From the NCBI GenBank assembly GCA_902773055.1, contig CACYCZ010000099.1:1-33938 (forward strand): DNA of 33,938 nucleotides, given 5' to 3'. Source of the stretch: an uncultured Bacteroidales bacterium (GTDB lineage: Bacteria > Bacteroidota > Bacteroidia > Bacteroidales > Bacteroidaceae). How positions within the stretch are numbered: the first letter of the stretch is position 1; the number at the start of each line of letters is the position of its first letter. Position numbers and translations under genes: made by a program. The notes below the pieces were generated by a model, which searched no databases, was not told the DNA's origin, and worked only from the letters and a program-made list of their open reading frames with translations. Below, in pieces: positions 24,224 to 32,719 of this stretch.

Positions 24224-25111
24224 TCAGCGTATCAGCAAGAGACTGCCTACTTGAGGAACATAATCAGCTTCGCGGTAGTTTATCTTATACAACGTCTTAA
24301 CTTTCATGCCGTAATGCTGAGCTATACTGTACATCGACTCTCCGGGTTGTACCTGATGCCAATAACCCTTAAGGCTCTTGTCAGCACGCTTCTGCTTTTC
24401 CTGCAGGAATACTATATCTCCTTCCTGAAGAACGTGGTGCTTGTCCACCTCATTGTATTTGCATAATTTACGGCGGGAAACACCCATTTCCTCACCTAAA
24501 CTCTTAAACGTATCGCCAGACTTGGCAATAGTATAGAAATTGCGGTTGCACATAAACACCTGATGGTCTATGGAAACATTTGTTATCTCCTTAGCCAATG
24601 AACGAGAATAAGAACCATCAAGTTTGTACAGGTTGAAATTCTCAATAAGCTGAATGAGATTGACTGCATAGTTGGGATTAGTTGCATAGCCAGCCTTCTT
24701 CAGACCATAAGCCCATCCTTTATAGTCCGTAATATGCAAAGAAAACAGACTGGAGTAACGCTGATTCTGCCTCAGGAACAAGGAATGGTCTTCATAGCTT
24801 TCCTCCGCACTGGAATAAACCCTGAAATGCTCATTGGGAGCATCGTCAGTCATCAGCATATAAGGCCCATGCCATGCCGTACCGCACTTTATTCCAAAAT
24901 GATTGTTCCCTTCCCTGGCCAGGCGGCTTGCACCGGCCGCACTTTCAAGCAAGCCCTGAGCCAAAGTAATGCTGGCAGGTATCTTATATTTCTCCATCTG
25001 CTTAATAGCCATTCCCATATACTGATTGATATAATCAGTTTGGCGGGCACTCTGCCCCCATGTTTCCTGCACTAAAAGGAGCAACAGGAACAGAAAAAAA
25101 GTTTTCCTCAT
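24224..25111 (-). CDS. Glucosaminidase (GH73-type) with two LysM domains
   Basis: 295 aa. Signal peptide 1-19 (WG-Q). The glucosaminidase domain at about 25-165 carries the catalytic Glu in AQGLLESAAG (E56), NNHFGIKCG, and AYGLKKAGYATNPNYA. LysM modules lie at about 192-236 and 251-294 (HQVQPGESMYSIAQHYG). The enzyme cleaves between GlcNAc and MurNAc in peptidoglycan; LysM holds it to the wall. The start overlaps the apt stop by one base (TAATG), so it is translationally coupled to a purine-salvage gene. Confidence 0.92.
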   Translation of the reverse strand: MRKTFFLFLLLLLVQETWGQSARQTDYINQYMGMAIKQMEKYKIPASITLAQGLLESAAGASRLAREGNNHFGIKCGTAWHGPYMLMTDDAPNEHFRVYSSAEESYEDHSLFLRQNQRYSSLFSLHITDYKGWAYGLKKAGYATNPNYAVNLIQLIENFNLYKLDGSYSRSLAKEITNVSIDHQVFMCNRNFYTIAKSGDTFKSLGEEMGVSRRKLCKYNEVDKHHVLQEGDIVFLQEKQKRADKSLKGYWHQVQPGESMYSIAQHYGMKVKTLYKINYREADYVPQVGSLLLIR

Positions 25112-25638
25112 TATTTTTCTTTCATTTTGAGCAGAGAGAAACTGGGATACTGCAAATGCTTGATACCTCCCAAGTCTTCCAATTCAATAAAAAACAAGTC
25201 AACAATATCCTTAGTCCTGCGCCCTATGAGTTTATTGGCCGCCTCAACAGTTCCTCCTGTAGCCAGCAGATCATCAACTATCAAGACTTTGTCATCAGCA
25301 CAGACGGCATCTACCTGTATCTCTATGACATCTGTACCATACTCCAAATCATATTCCTGGGACAGACACGGACCGGGCAATTTACCCTTCTTGCGAATAG
25401 GGACAAATCCTAATCCAAGTTTTTCGGCCAATGGTATACCGACTAAATATCCTCTCGTTTCCAAACCTGCCACTTTAGTGAACTTCCGCTCACTTACCAG
25501 TTCTGCCATATCATTGATCAACTCTCTCATTGCTTCCCGATTGCCCACAACCGGCATCCAGTCAATAAAATTAATACCCTTCTTAGGATAATCGGGAAAA
25601 ATACGTATCAGTTTCTCGTATATCTTCTTTTCTGACAT
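25111..25638 (-). CDS. apt: Adenine phosphoribosyltransferase
   Basis: 175 aa, standard size. It opens with IRIFPDYPKKGINFID (the F-P-D-x-P-x-x-G-I pattern of Apt), then GLETRGYLVGIPLAEKLGLGFVPIRKKGKLPG, and the PRPP-binding motif VLIVDDLLATGGT at 118-130. It makes AMP from adenine and PRPP. It lies 44 bp after the amidase gene; the AT-rich gap has no full -7 match, so it could be read from the upstream promoter. Confidence 0.96.
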   Translation of the reverse strand: MSEKKIYEKLIRIFPDYPKKGINFIDWMPVVGNREAMRELINDMAELVSERKFTKVAGLETRGYLVGIPLAEKLGLGFVPIRKKGKLPGPCLSQEYDLEYGTDVIEIQVDAVCADDKVLIVDDLLATGGTVEAANKLIGRRTKDIVDLFFIELEDLGGIKHLQYPSFSLLKMKEK

Positions 25639-25682
25639 CGTTTTCTATTTTTTATATATTCTTTTAACTCAATTTACTTTAA

Positions 25683-27554
25683 CTATCTAACTGAAAGCTT
25701 GGCTGTATGTTTTCCGACACGAACTACATATACTCCTGCAACGGGAATATCTATATAAAAATCAGAAGTCAATGCCCTTGTCCTAAAGACAACATTTCCG
25801 CCAATGTCAGTAACCGAAACCATATTGCCGACCTTGGCACCACTTACTTCTACCCTTCCTGTGCGAGCCGTCATTGCCACGACTCCCGTCCGATTACCGT
25901 TAATGCCCGCAGCCACTTGGAACGTAGCATTGAACTTCTGGGCAGAAGTAATGTTCCTTATCGTATAGACATTGTCTATCATGTCGCTTAACACTGAAAC
26001 CTTGTTAAGTTTGATATCCTTTACTTCATAGCCGTCCTTCGGCCGCAAGGTAACCGGCAAGTCGTCGCCATGCCCCACCTTGTATTTGAACACGACAGAC
26101 GTCAGTACCGTATCGGGCAGTACGGCATATCCGCCACCACCGATTGTCATCGTTACCACATATGTATTCTGGGTAAACGTGGCATTCAACTTAATATTTG
26201 AGGAAACCTTGTCTACGGTGTAGGTGCCAGCCTTGACCTCCTGTATCACATCGCGACCATCAACTGTCAGTCCGCTCAGATAGCTCCCCTCATCGGGAAC
26301 AAGAGTAAATACAGCTTGCTCACCGGGTGTTGCCTTGGATTTCTGTGTGCCTTCACGCACTTCCACATCGCCATATTTTACCACGCCCTTTCCCTGAGAA
26401 GTTATCGTTACTGTTCCATCCACAGTTTCAAAATCAGATGTCACACCCTTGGCCATATATAGAATAGGATAAGAGGTTGCATTGGATTTAACTACGACTC
26501 TGTTGGTCGTTGCCTGTTGCGTGGCATACCCGTCAGCCTTCAGATCGATATAATACGTTCCAGGCTGCAAATCATTAAACACAAAGATACCATTATACTT
26601 CTTGTCCACTGTGTACATGCCCACAAAGGCGCCGTTGGCATCTCTCAAGCGCACTGTAGCCCCATTGACGGGCATATATGCATCATGAGTTCCGCTCTTG
26701 TAATTGTAACAATTGTATCCATCCATCGTCTGACTATTATCCTTGACGACCCCCATGATATACCCCTTGGTATCTGCCTTGGTACCGAAATAATTCACTA
26801 TGCCACGGTAATACCTTAAGCCTTCCTGATAACAGAAGTCCGGATTCAGGGCACGATGGCGGGCGGGCTGATAAGTATGGAAATATCCCTCGCTCAGAAA
26901 TCCCGGAGTACCATGTTTGAGCACACCGAGATAGCCGTCATAGCCTTTGGAGTTGGTCGTATGGGAATGATAGAAATCCCAGTCACCACGTATGTTTGTT
27001 GAACTGGTATAATAGTTTTGGAACTCCAGTCCTGACTTCATGCATTCCACGAGATAAGGCCATACCGCTCTGCACATATCTTTACTGCCCTGAACACACT
27101 CTTCTGCATCGGAACCACGATACAAGAACAATGGATAATTGGTAATTGAGCCATCGGTAGTCGCATTTGAATGTATCGAAATAAACATATCACTCCCCCA
27201 GCTATCTACCTCGGCAGCTATTTCACTCAGAGCGCGATTATAATCCTCGGCATTGCTTGCACCAGCCACATATGGATAAGGACCATTGCCGTAGCGAGAC
27301 AATTTGACGGTATATCCGTCAGCCTGAAGCCGACGCGCTAATTCATAGCCTTTCCACATATTTGTATTAGACTCATAAAATCCGCATGTATCGGGACGCC
27401 CCGTACTGGAAAGCATCGGATATGGTATCGTTGCACATGGGCGATCGTTGGGTCCCCAACTGCCGTGCCCGGGATTGATATATACCCTTCTCGGCGTAGC
27501 GGCATACAGTACAGCCTCACTCAGTAACAGCAGCAGAACAGTTATTGTTTTCAT
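25683..27554 (-). CDS. Secreted N-acetylmuramoyl-L-alanine amidase with repeat and C-terminal sorting-like domain
   Basis: 623 aa. Signal peptide 1-19. The Amidase_3 catalytic domain at about 22-265 shows YINPGHG (His30), ESN (Glu61), SIHSNAT (His128) and a late Glu in GFLSEGY, the zinc and catalytic residues. Next comes a carboxypeptidase-regulatory-like beta domain (about 270-370: GATVRLRDANGAFVG, GTYYIDLKADGY), then two InlB/Flg_new-like repeats, each ending KLNATFTQ or KFNATFQ. The last 55 residues (RVEVSGAKVGNMVSVTDIGGNVVF ... VYVVRVGKHTAKLSVR, two parts) look like a type IX secretion C-terminal domain. It cuts the lactyl-peptide bond of peptidoglycan. Confidence 0.88.
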   Translation of the reverse strand: MKTITVLLLLLSEAVLYAATPRRVYINPGHGSWGPNDRPCATIPYPMLSSTGRPDTCGFYESNTNMWKGYELARRLQADGYTVKLSRYGNGPYPYVAGASNAEDYNRALSEIAAEVDSWGSDMFISIHSNATTDGSITNYPLFLYRGSDAEECVQGSKDMCRAVWPYLVECMKSGLEFQNYYTSSTNIRGDWDFYHSHTTNSKGYDGYLGVLKHGTPGFLSEGYFHTYQPARHRALNPDFCYQEGLRYYRGIVNYFGTKADTKGYIMGVVKDNSQTMDGYNCYNYKSGTHDAYMPVNGATVRLRDANGAFVGMYTVDKKYNGIFVFNDLQPGTYYIDLKADGYATQQATTNRVVVKSNATSYPILYMAKGVTSDFETVDGTVTITSQGKGVVKYGDVEVREGTQKSKATPGEQAVFTLVPDEGSYLSGLTVDGRDVIQEVKAGTYTVDKVSSNIKLNATFTQNTYVVTMTIGGGGYAVLPDTVLTSVVFKYKVGHGDDLPVTLRPKDGYEVKDIKLNKVSVLSDMIDNVYTIRNITSAQKFNATFQVAAGINGNRTGVVAMTARTGRVEVSGAKVGNMVSVTDIGGNVVFRTRALTSDFYIDIPVAGVYVVRVGKHTAKLSVR

Positions 27555-27573
27555 TGCAAATGTCCTCCTCGCG

Positions 27574-28494
27574 TTATTTGGTTAAACTCAGTACGTATAT
27601 TTCTCCATACCCCGTAGAGCATGCCACAATTCCTTTGCCTTGAGAGCAATAGGGATACATTGTCAATGATGTAGGGTCAGTGAGCCGCTGGCTTTTCCCG
27701 TCCAATGTATAGGCAACGATGCAAGACGACAATAATATTTCACCATCGTCTTTGTCATCCATACCTATAACAATGTTATTGTCATACCACTGCGGAGCCC
27801 TGCAGTCATGGGCGACAAATTTCACGTTCCCGCCATCAATGTCGCAGACATAGGCGCCTTTACCACTGACATAATACAAAATATGCTTCCCGTCAGGAGA
27901 AACCGACGGCCATATATAACTGACATCAACACCGTTGGGCGACAACCTGACCGTCTCACCATCCTTGTTCAGCATCAGTTGCAGGTCTTCCAGGAATACA
28001 CATGGAGCCGACATCTCCTGCTGCCCGCCGGCAATACCTTTATATATCAGTATATCATCGTCATCATTCATTGTATAGACAATGTTTCTGTTGAAGCCAT
28101 ACGCCTTGACTTGACGCATGGGGCGACACAGGGTACTGACCTTCTTGCTGTCAACTGCGATACTCCTCAATGCCGTCATTCTCAGGTGTTCTTCAGGAGT
28201 AAACGATACTTCCCGGTACACCACTTGCCTGCCGTCGTCCGAAACGGCAGCGCCCATGCCTGCGCCGACAGCCTCTGTCAGCACGTCTTCGCGTCCTGTT
28301 GACAAATCCGTTTTCTTCAGTCCCTTATTGCCCGCTGTCGTTGTCAGGACATAGTCTCCCATAGGACTTATGCCTGCCAGTTTTGTGTCCGACGCCTCTC
28401 TGCCGGCAATTTTCTTCAAGGAAACCGAAGTAAATATCTGAGCCGACATTATTGCCGGGATGAACAGGGAAAGAAACAAGCATACCTTTTTCAT
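27574..28494 (-). CDS. Secreted PD40/TolB-like beta-propeller protein
   Basis: 306 aa. Signal peptide 1-18 (MSA-Q). Propeller-type repeats are visible as LAGISPMGDYVLTTTAG, AAVSDDGRQVVYREV, WPSVSPDGKHILYYVSG and APQWYDNNIVIGMDD, typical of WD40-like PD40 blades in the TolB beta-propeller superfamily. No enzyme motif is seen; binding or scaffolding is likely. The amidase gene follows after 19 bp, so the pair is co-transcribed, and the propeller protein may work at the cell wall. Confidence 0.85.
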   Translation of the reverse strand: MKKVCLFLSLFIPAIMSAQIFTSVSLKKIAGREASDTKLAGISPMGDYVLTTTAGNKGLKKTDLSTGREDVLTEAVGAGMGAAVSDDGRQVVYREVSFTPEEHLRMTALRSIAVDSKKVSTLCRPMRQVKAYGFNRNIVYTMNDDDDILIYKGIAGGQQEMSAPCVFLEDLQLMLNKDGETVRLSPNGVDVSYIWPSVSPDGKHILYYVSGKGAYVCDIDGGNVKFVAHDCRAPQWYDNNIVIGMDDKDDGEILLSSCIVAYTLDGKSQRLTDPTSLTMYPYCSQGKGIVACSTGYGEIYVLSLTK

Positions 28495-28540
28495 TGCGAT
28501 ATTACTTTACTGTTTATTCTTCATTTTACATTGCTATGTG

Positions 28541-28548
28541 CAAAGATA
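28541..28548 (-). promoter_or_regulatory. -7 promoter element of the PD40-amidase run
   Basis: Reads TATCTTTG on the minus strand, a full match to TAnnTTTG, 46 bp before the ATG. GTTG lies 12 bp upstream (28561-28564). The divergent thioesterase gene starts at 28684; its own promoter is not clear. Confidence 0.55.
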
Positions 28549-28683
28549 AGGCTTTTCCGACAACTTCTTTTTCCCGTACCGATATTATTTCCAAACTTTT
28601 TCGTAAAATTGCACGAAATTATTCATGGGTACATATCGGCCTGAACCCTTCCCTGCTTGGAAAAATAGCAAAAAGATATCATC

Positions 28684-29427
28684 ATGCAAGACAAAACAGA
28701 CACCTACAGTTTTACCGTAGACCCTTTTGACACCGACTGCAACAACAGGCTCTCCTGGCATGTCTTAGGTACGCGCATCCTGTCGGCAGCCACCCATCAT
28801 GCCCGGCGTCGGGGATTCGACCAGTTTGAAAAAGACCATATCCCATACCTTTGGGTTCTCTCACGCATGGTTGTCGAAATTGACCATTGGCCTTGCGTGC
28901 ACGAAAGCTACAGCCTGTCCACATGGATCAGAAATTATTACCGCTACTTTACCGACCGCTATTTCCTCCTGCTCGATGACAGAGGCGTTCCCATAGGGCG
29001 CATTCTTACCATCTGGGCCATGATTAATTCCCAGACACGAATGCCGGCCGAGCTGAACAGTATCTTCGGCAACAGCTTTGACCAATACATTCATCTCGAC
29101 GACACTGTAGACATCCGGCGCAGCCGCATCAGGGTGAACACCCCCATGATTCAGACCGAACGCTCCACCTTTTACAGCGACCTTGACACCAACGGCCACG
29201 TCAACAGCATCCGCTACATAGAATATGTCTTAGACAGTCTTCCCTCTCAATTGACCATGTCTCATCCGGCCAAGCGCATTGAGATGGAATACTGCGCTGA
29301 AAGCTATGTCGGCAATCTCCTGAACATAAGCATTGAAGAAGCATCACCTCTGCTCTACCATGCCGAAATCACGAAGCCTGCCGACGGCAAGGCCACGACC
29401 GTATGCCGTAGTGCGGTCACGTTCTGA
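28684..29427 (+). CDS. Acyl-ACP thioesterase
   Basis: 247 aa, the usual length for bacterial FatA/FatB-like acyl-ACP thioesterases. It has two hotdog domains: the first begins YSFTVDPFDTDCNNRLSWHVLGTRILSAA; the second has the catalytic region SDLDTNGHVNSIRYIEYVLD, with Asp, Asn and His as in the family. It releases free fatty acids from acyl carrier protein in the cytoplasm. It is the first gene of a plus-strand pair and ends 37 bp before the glycosidase gene. Confidence 0.9.
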   Translation: MQDKTDTYSFTVDPFDTDCNNRLSWHVLGTRILSAATHHARRRGFDQFEKDHIPYLWVLSRMVVEIDHWPCVHESYSLSTWIRNYYRYFTDRYFLLLDDRGVPIGRILTIWAMINSQTRMPAELNSIFGNSFDQYIHLDDTVDIRRSRIRVNTPMIQTERSTFYSDLDTNGHVNSIRYIEYVLDSLPSQLTMSHPAKRIEMEYCAESYVGNLLNISIEEASPLLYHAEITKPADGKATTVCRSAVTF

Positions 29428-29464
29428 CCCTCATAAGGAGAAACCATATTAACATATTTATACA

Positions 29465-31339
29465 ATGAACAAACTTATTCTGCTGACAATCTTATTATTA
29501 TCCCCTATTTCACAGACAGTCTGCGCTGCCGTTCCGACAGCCCGGCTCTACAAGGTATTAAAGGACAGCCGCAAGCGGGAGTCCACCATCGTCAAACTGC
29601 AGAAAACCTCCGACGGAGGCTATATTCTCCGTGTTCCCAGGCACGAGCTGGAACCGCTGGAGTTTCTGCTCGTCACACCGTCCATGGCCACAGGCCGTCA
29701 GGGCGAACACGGCTATTTCATCAACAACGACGGTTTGCTGACACGCTATGACATCCCCCACCGGCAGTTGCCGTACAAGAAGCAGTGGGAAGAGAAATAC
29801 CTCGTCACCCCCGACCTGAACGATATCACCGACGGCGTACAGTTCACCGCAGGCTGGGACGAAGGCCCCCTCTGTATCAGTGGCTACCATGAAGCCAACG
29901 GCAAGACGTGGCTGGCTATCAAGGAAGGCATGAAGTTTGAGAGCCGCCAGCTCGTCAGGCTCAAAGACGGCCAGTACAGCCTCAACGAGGCATATTATCT
30001 CCGGGATATCAAGCCATACGAAGACCTCACCATACTCTTCTACCCCGTCAGACGCAACAGCTATACCGCCATTGCGCTGAAATACCGCAAATGGCTGCTG
30101 AAAAACAACCGCATGCCGGCCACGATAAAGGAGAAAATCAAGACGCGCCCCGAAATAGCCTATGCCGCCGAATCCCCCGAGGTACGGATTCGCATGGGCT
30201 GGAAAGAGTCTCCGTCACCCATACATGAGCAGACGCACGCAAACGAGCCTCCCATGCATGTGGCCGTCACCTTTGACCGCGTCTGCGACATCATCGATGC
30301 CATGGTAGCCAAAGGCATCAGGAAAGCCGAGCTCTGCCTCGTAGGGTGGAACATCAAGGGCCACGACGGCCGGTTCCCCGAAATATTTCCCCCCGACCCT
30401 CAGTTGGGCGGTTACGAGGGACTGCAGAAAGTCATCAGGAAAGCCGGGCAGGCAGGCTACCGCATTGACCTCCACAACAACCGCACCGACATATACAGCA
30501 TCTGCGAAGACTGGGACGACGGCTACCATGCGTGCAAGGACATACACGGCGACCTCAAGTCCAAGGCAATCTACGGCGGAGGCAGGATGTATGACATCTG
30601 TCCCAAGCAGAGCTATGAGAAATTCTTCAAGCGCGACGAGCCCGAGATGGCACGGCTGGGCATCCACGGCCTGCATTTCATCGATGTGCTGAGCATCATT
30701 AACCCTCACGACTGCTTCGACCCCCGCCATCCTCTCAACAAGAAGGAAGCTGCCGTCTACGGCAACAAGATGCTTGAAGAGAGCCAGCGCCTCTTCGGCG
30801 GCTCCCAGTCGGAAGGCGGCAAGGACTATACCGCCAAGGTCCTCGACTACGCCATGTATGCCACACGCTCCACCCACAGGCCTCACGACAAGGAAATATT
30901 CGACGACTTCCTCCCCTTGTGGTTCATCGTCTTCAACGGTTACATCATGAGCAACGTCTCCAACTTCACCGTAAACTTCCCCATCAAGCCGGTCGGCGAT
31001 GCCCTGAACGTCGTAGAATACACCTCCCGCCCCATGTTCTACTTCTATTCCTCCTTCAAGGCCCAGATGTCCCAGAACTGGATGGGCGGCGAACTCGACC
31101 TGCGGTGTGCCACCGATGAGGAGCTGGACGATGCCGTTACCCAGATCAAGAAGGGCTACGACATCTTCATGGAATACAAGGATCTCGTCAGGGAGACCAT
31201 CACCGACCATCGGGAACTGGCTCCCGGCGTCAAATGTACGACCTTCTCCAACGGCCGGAAAATCATCTGTAACTACACAGACACCCCTTATCCCTGCAAA
31301 GGCACCCTCGTCCCCGCTCAGGGATACAGTATCATCTGA
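29465..31339 (+). CDS. Secreted glycoside-hydrolase-like TIM-barrel protein (DUF5696/GH101-GH129-like)
   Basis: 624 aa. Signal peptide 1-21. An N-terminal beta-rich part (about 25-210) precedes a probable TIM barrel at about 250-560: ELCLVGWNIKGHDGRFPE, LGGYEGLQKVIRKAGQAGYRIDLHNN, GIHGLHFIDVLSIINPHDCFDP, and GGSQSEGGKDYTA. The Asp in HFIDV and the Glu in QSEGG sit where GH101/GH129-like enzymes carry nucleophile and acid/base, which is an inference. The C-terminus is a short beta domain (FSNGRKIICNYTDTPY). The codon third positions are strongly C/G-rich compared with the bat or ftsY genes. The substrate is unknown; host or mucin glycans are possible. Confidence 0.72.
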   Translation: MNKLILLTILLLSPISQTVCAAVPTARLYKVLKDSRKRESTIVKLQKTSDGGYILRVPRHELEPLEFLLVTPSMATGRQGEHGYFINNDGLLTRYDIPHRQLPYKKQWEEKYLVTPDLNDITDGVQFTAGWDEGPLCISGYHEANGKTWLAIKEGMKFESRQLVRLKDGQYSLNEAYYLRDIKPYEDLTILFYPVRRNSYTAIALKYRKWLLKNNRMPATIKEKIKTRPEIAYAAESPEVRIRMGWKESPSPIHEQTHANEPPMHVAVTFDRVCDIIDAMVAKGIRKAELCLVGWNIKGHDGRFPEIFPPDPQLGGYEGLQKVIRKAGQAGYRIDLHNNRTDIYSICEDWDDGYHACKDIHGDLKSKAIYGGGRMYDICPKQSYEKFFKRDEPEMARLGIHGLHFIDVLSIINPHDCFDPRHPLNKKEAAVYGNKMLEESQRLFGGSQSEGGKDYTAKVLDYAMYATRSTHRPHDKEIFDDFLPLWFIVFNGYIMSNVSNFTVNFPIKPVGDALNVVEYTSRPMFYFYSSFKAQMSQNWMGGELDLRCATDEELDDAVTQIKKGYDIFMEYKDLVRETITDHRELAPGVKCTTFSNGRKIICNYTDTPYPCKGTLVPAQGYSII

Positions 31340-31345
31340 GCCACA

Positions 31346-31384
31346 TTCGCCCCTTCCCGCCGGGTTCTGGCAAGAAGGGGCGAA
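31346..31384 (+). terminator. Stem-loop between convergent genes
   Basis: Perfect 11-bp stem TTCGCCCCTTC / GAAGGGGCGAA (31346-31356 with 31374-31384); the 17-nt loop can form a small inner GCC/GGC stem. No T-run follows, so it is a weak intrinsic terminator but well placed just after the glycosidase stop. Confidence 0.5.
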
Positions 31385-31433
31385 CGACAGTATCAGGCAC
31401 CGACATCCCCCTGCAAGGGAGAAACCGCCAGCC

Positions 31434-32636
31434 TTACCTGACGATTTCTCCCTTGCCGTTTACAATAACCTTCGTATCATCCTCCATGCTGCACATATAC
31501 ACATCATATCCAATGGCCTGGATATCCTTGTACAACGGCATCGTCACCCTGTGACCGTCGGCAGTCATCAGTCCCTTGTATCCGTCACCGGCGACATACA
31601 CCCTCAGGCGCGCCGTCGCCCTCAGATGACAGGCTTCCGTCACCTCATCCGTCAGGCCGGTATTTTCGTTCTCGACCTCCTTGACCTTATATGCCATCTC
31701 ATCCTTGTCATACTCCAGCGTAAAGACATTCCATATATAGAAGTCATCTATCAGCCTGCCCTCCATGTCGTACCTGCGCAGCGTATGGTCGGGCATCACC
31801 ACCCTGACAGTCTTTCCGTCAATCACGCCAGAGCCGGCCATCATGGGCAATACCTCCTTCATCCCATCGTCCAGCACCGCCGTGGAGTCGCCCTTTCTCA
31901 CACACCAGTATTTCCAGTCGCCCGACGGAGAGATGCAGTCGTACTCAGCCGCCAGCATCATCCGTCCCGTCCTGTCCATCAGCCCCCGGTGTATGCCGTC
32001 ACGGGCATCCACCACACAGTAGCCCTCGTGAAACACATAGCCTTCATGGTCGGGCACATACTCCATTGCATTATCAATAACCACCTTGCCAGTGCCGTCG
32101 ATAAAATGGATTGAACCATTTTCCTCCACTGCGGCCAATCCGTCTGAGAAGACCCACGCGTGGTCATACCTGGGCTCCACAACCACTCTGCCCGTATTGC
32201 GGTTAAAATAGCCTCGCTTCTTGCCCGTGCTGAAACAAATCAGCGAATCGCCCTTCAGCGGTTCGGCAATCCATATCACGTTTTTCACCGTCTTTTCTCC
32301 CGTGCGCACGTTGTATACATAGCCCTTCCCGTCATGATGGTTATGGAAGCATATATCCCTGCTGACCATCGTCTGGTAGCGACAATACCTGACACTACAC
32401 AAACCGAAGTGCCTGCGGTAAGTGTAATACACCTTATTGCCTGCAGCCCAGAGCAACACCCCCGCCAGTATGGCTGCACAAAGCGCCATACTGACGCTGA
32501 AAACACCCCATACACACTTGGCCAGCCGGCCCGCCCTCCTGTAGCCGAACAGTCCGGACAACCATCTCACAGCCTGACACAAACCTCTCCACATCACCGT
32601 GAAGAACATACTCGTAGAAATCTTTTTCATTGTCAT
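31434..32636 (-). CDS. WG-repeat membrane-anchored protein
   Basis: 400 aa from the first ATG at 32636; ATG 32630 (MKKIST) is also possible, and a TTG at 32639 is rejected. A basic N-terminus is followed by one membrane helix (about 42-65) and an exported part of WG-type repeats: KRGYFNRNTGRVVVEPRYDHAWVF, IHFIDGTGKVVID, HRGLMDRTGRMMLAAEYDCISP, YKGLMTADGHRVTMPLYKD. The repeats are degenerate. WG-repeat proteins have no settled role; binding is assumed. The frame is independent of the RyR gene upstream, from which it is separated by a hairpin. Confidence 0.85.
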   Translation of the reverse strand: MTMKKISTSMFFTVMWRGLCQAVRWLSGLFGYRRAGRLAKCVWGVFSVSMALCAAILAGVLLWAAGNKVYYTYRRHFGLCSVRYCRYQTMVSRDICFHNHHDGKGYVYNVRTGEKTVKNVIWIAEPLKGDSLICFSTGKKRGYFNRNTGRVVVEPRYDHAWVFSDGLAAVEENGSIHFIDGTGKVVIDNAMEYVPDHEGYVFHEGYCVVDARDGIHRGLMDRTGRMMLAAEYDCISPSGDWKYWCVRKGDSTAVLDDGMKEVLPMMAGSGVIDGKTVRVVMPDHTLRRYDMEGRLIDDFYIWNVFTLEYDKDEMAYKVKEVENENTGLTDEVTEACHLRATARLRVYVAGDGYKGLMTADGHRVTMPLYKDIQAIGYDVYMCSMEDDTKVIVNGKGEIVR

Positions 32637-32662
32637 CAAATTTTAACATTAGACATATACCA

Positions 32663-32690
32663 AGAAAGAGCCGCATATGCAGCTCTTTCT
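32663..32690 (-). terminator. Hairpin after the RyR-domain gene
   Basis: AGAAAGAGC / GCTCTTTCT (32663-32671 with 32682-32690) with a self-complementary GCATATGC centre. It lies 30 bp after the stop of the RyR gene; the tail is only moderately T-rich, so the confidence is modest. Confidence 0.55.
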
Positions 32691-32719
32691 ATCAGTGTCG
32701 GGACAAAAAAAATATTCCC

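Noticed and set aside
30215-31210. Long minus-strand open frame of 331 codons opposite the glycosidase gene
   Set aside because: It is antisense to a well-supported gene, rich in Val/Asp/Glu/Gly as expected from a mirrored GC-rich frame, and has no recognisable domain.
31107-32114. Plus-strand open frame across the glycosidase end and WG gene
   Set aside because: Reads out of frame through the end of one real gene, the intergenic hairpin and antisense of another.
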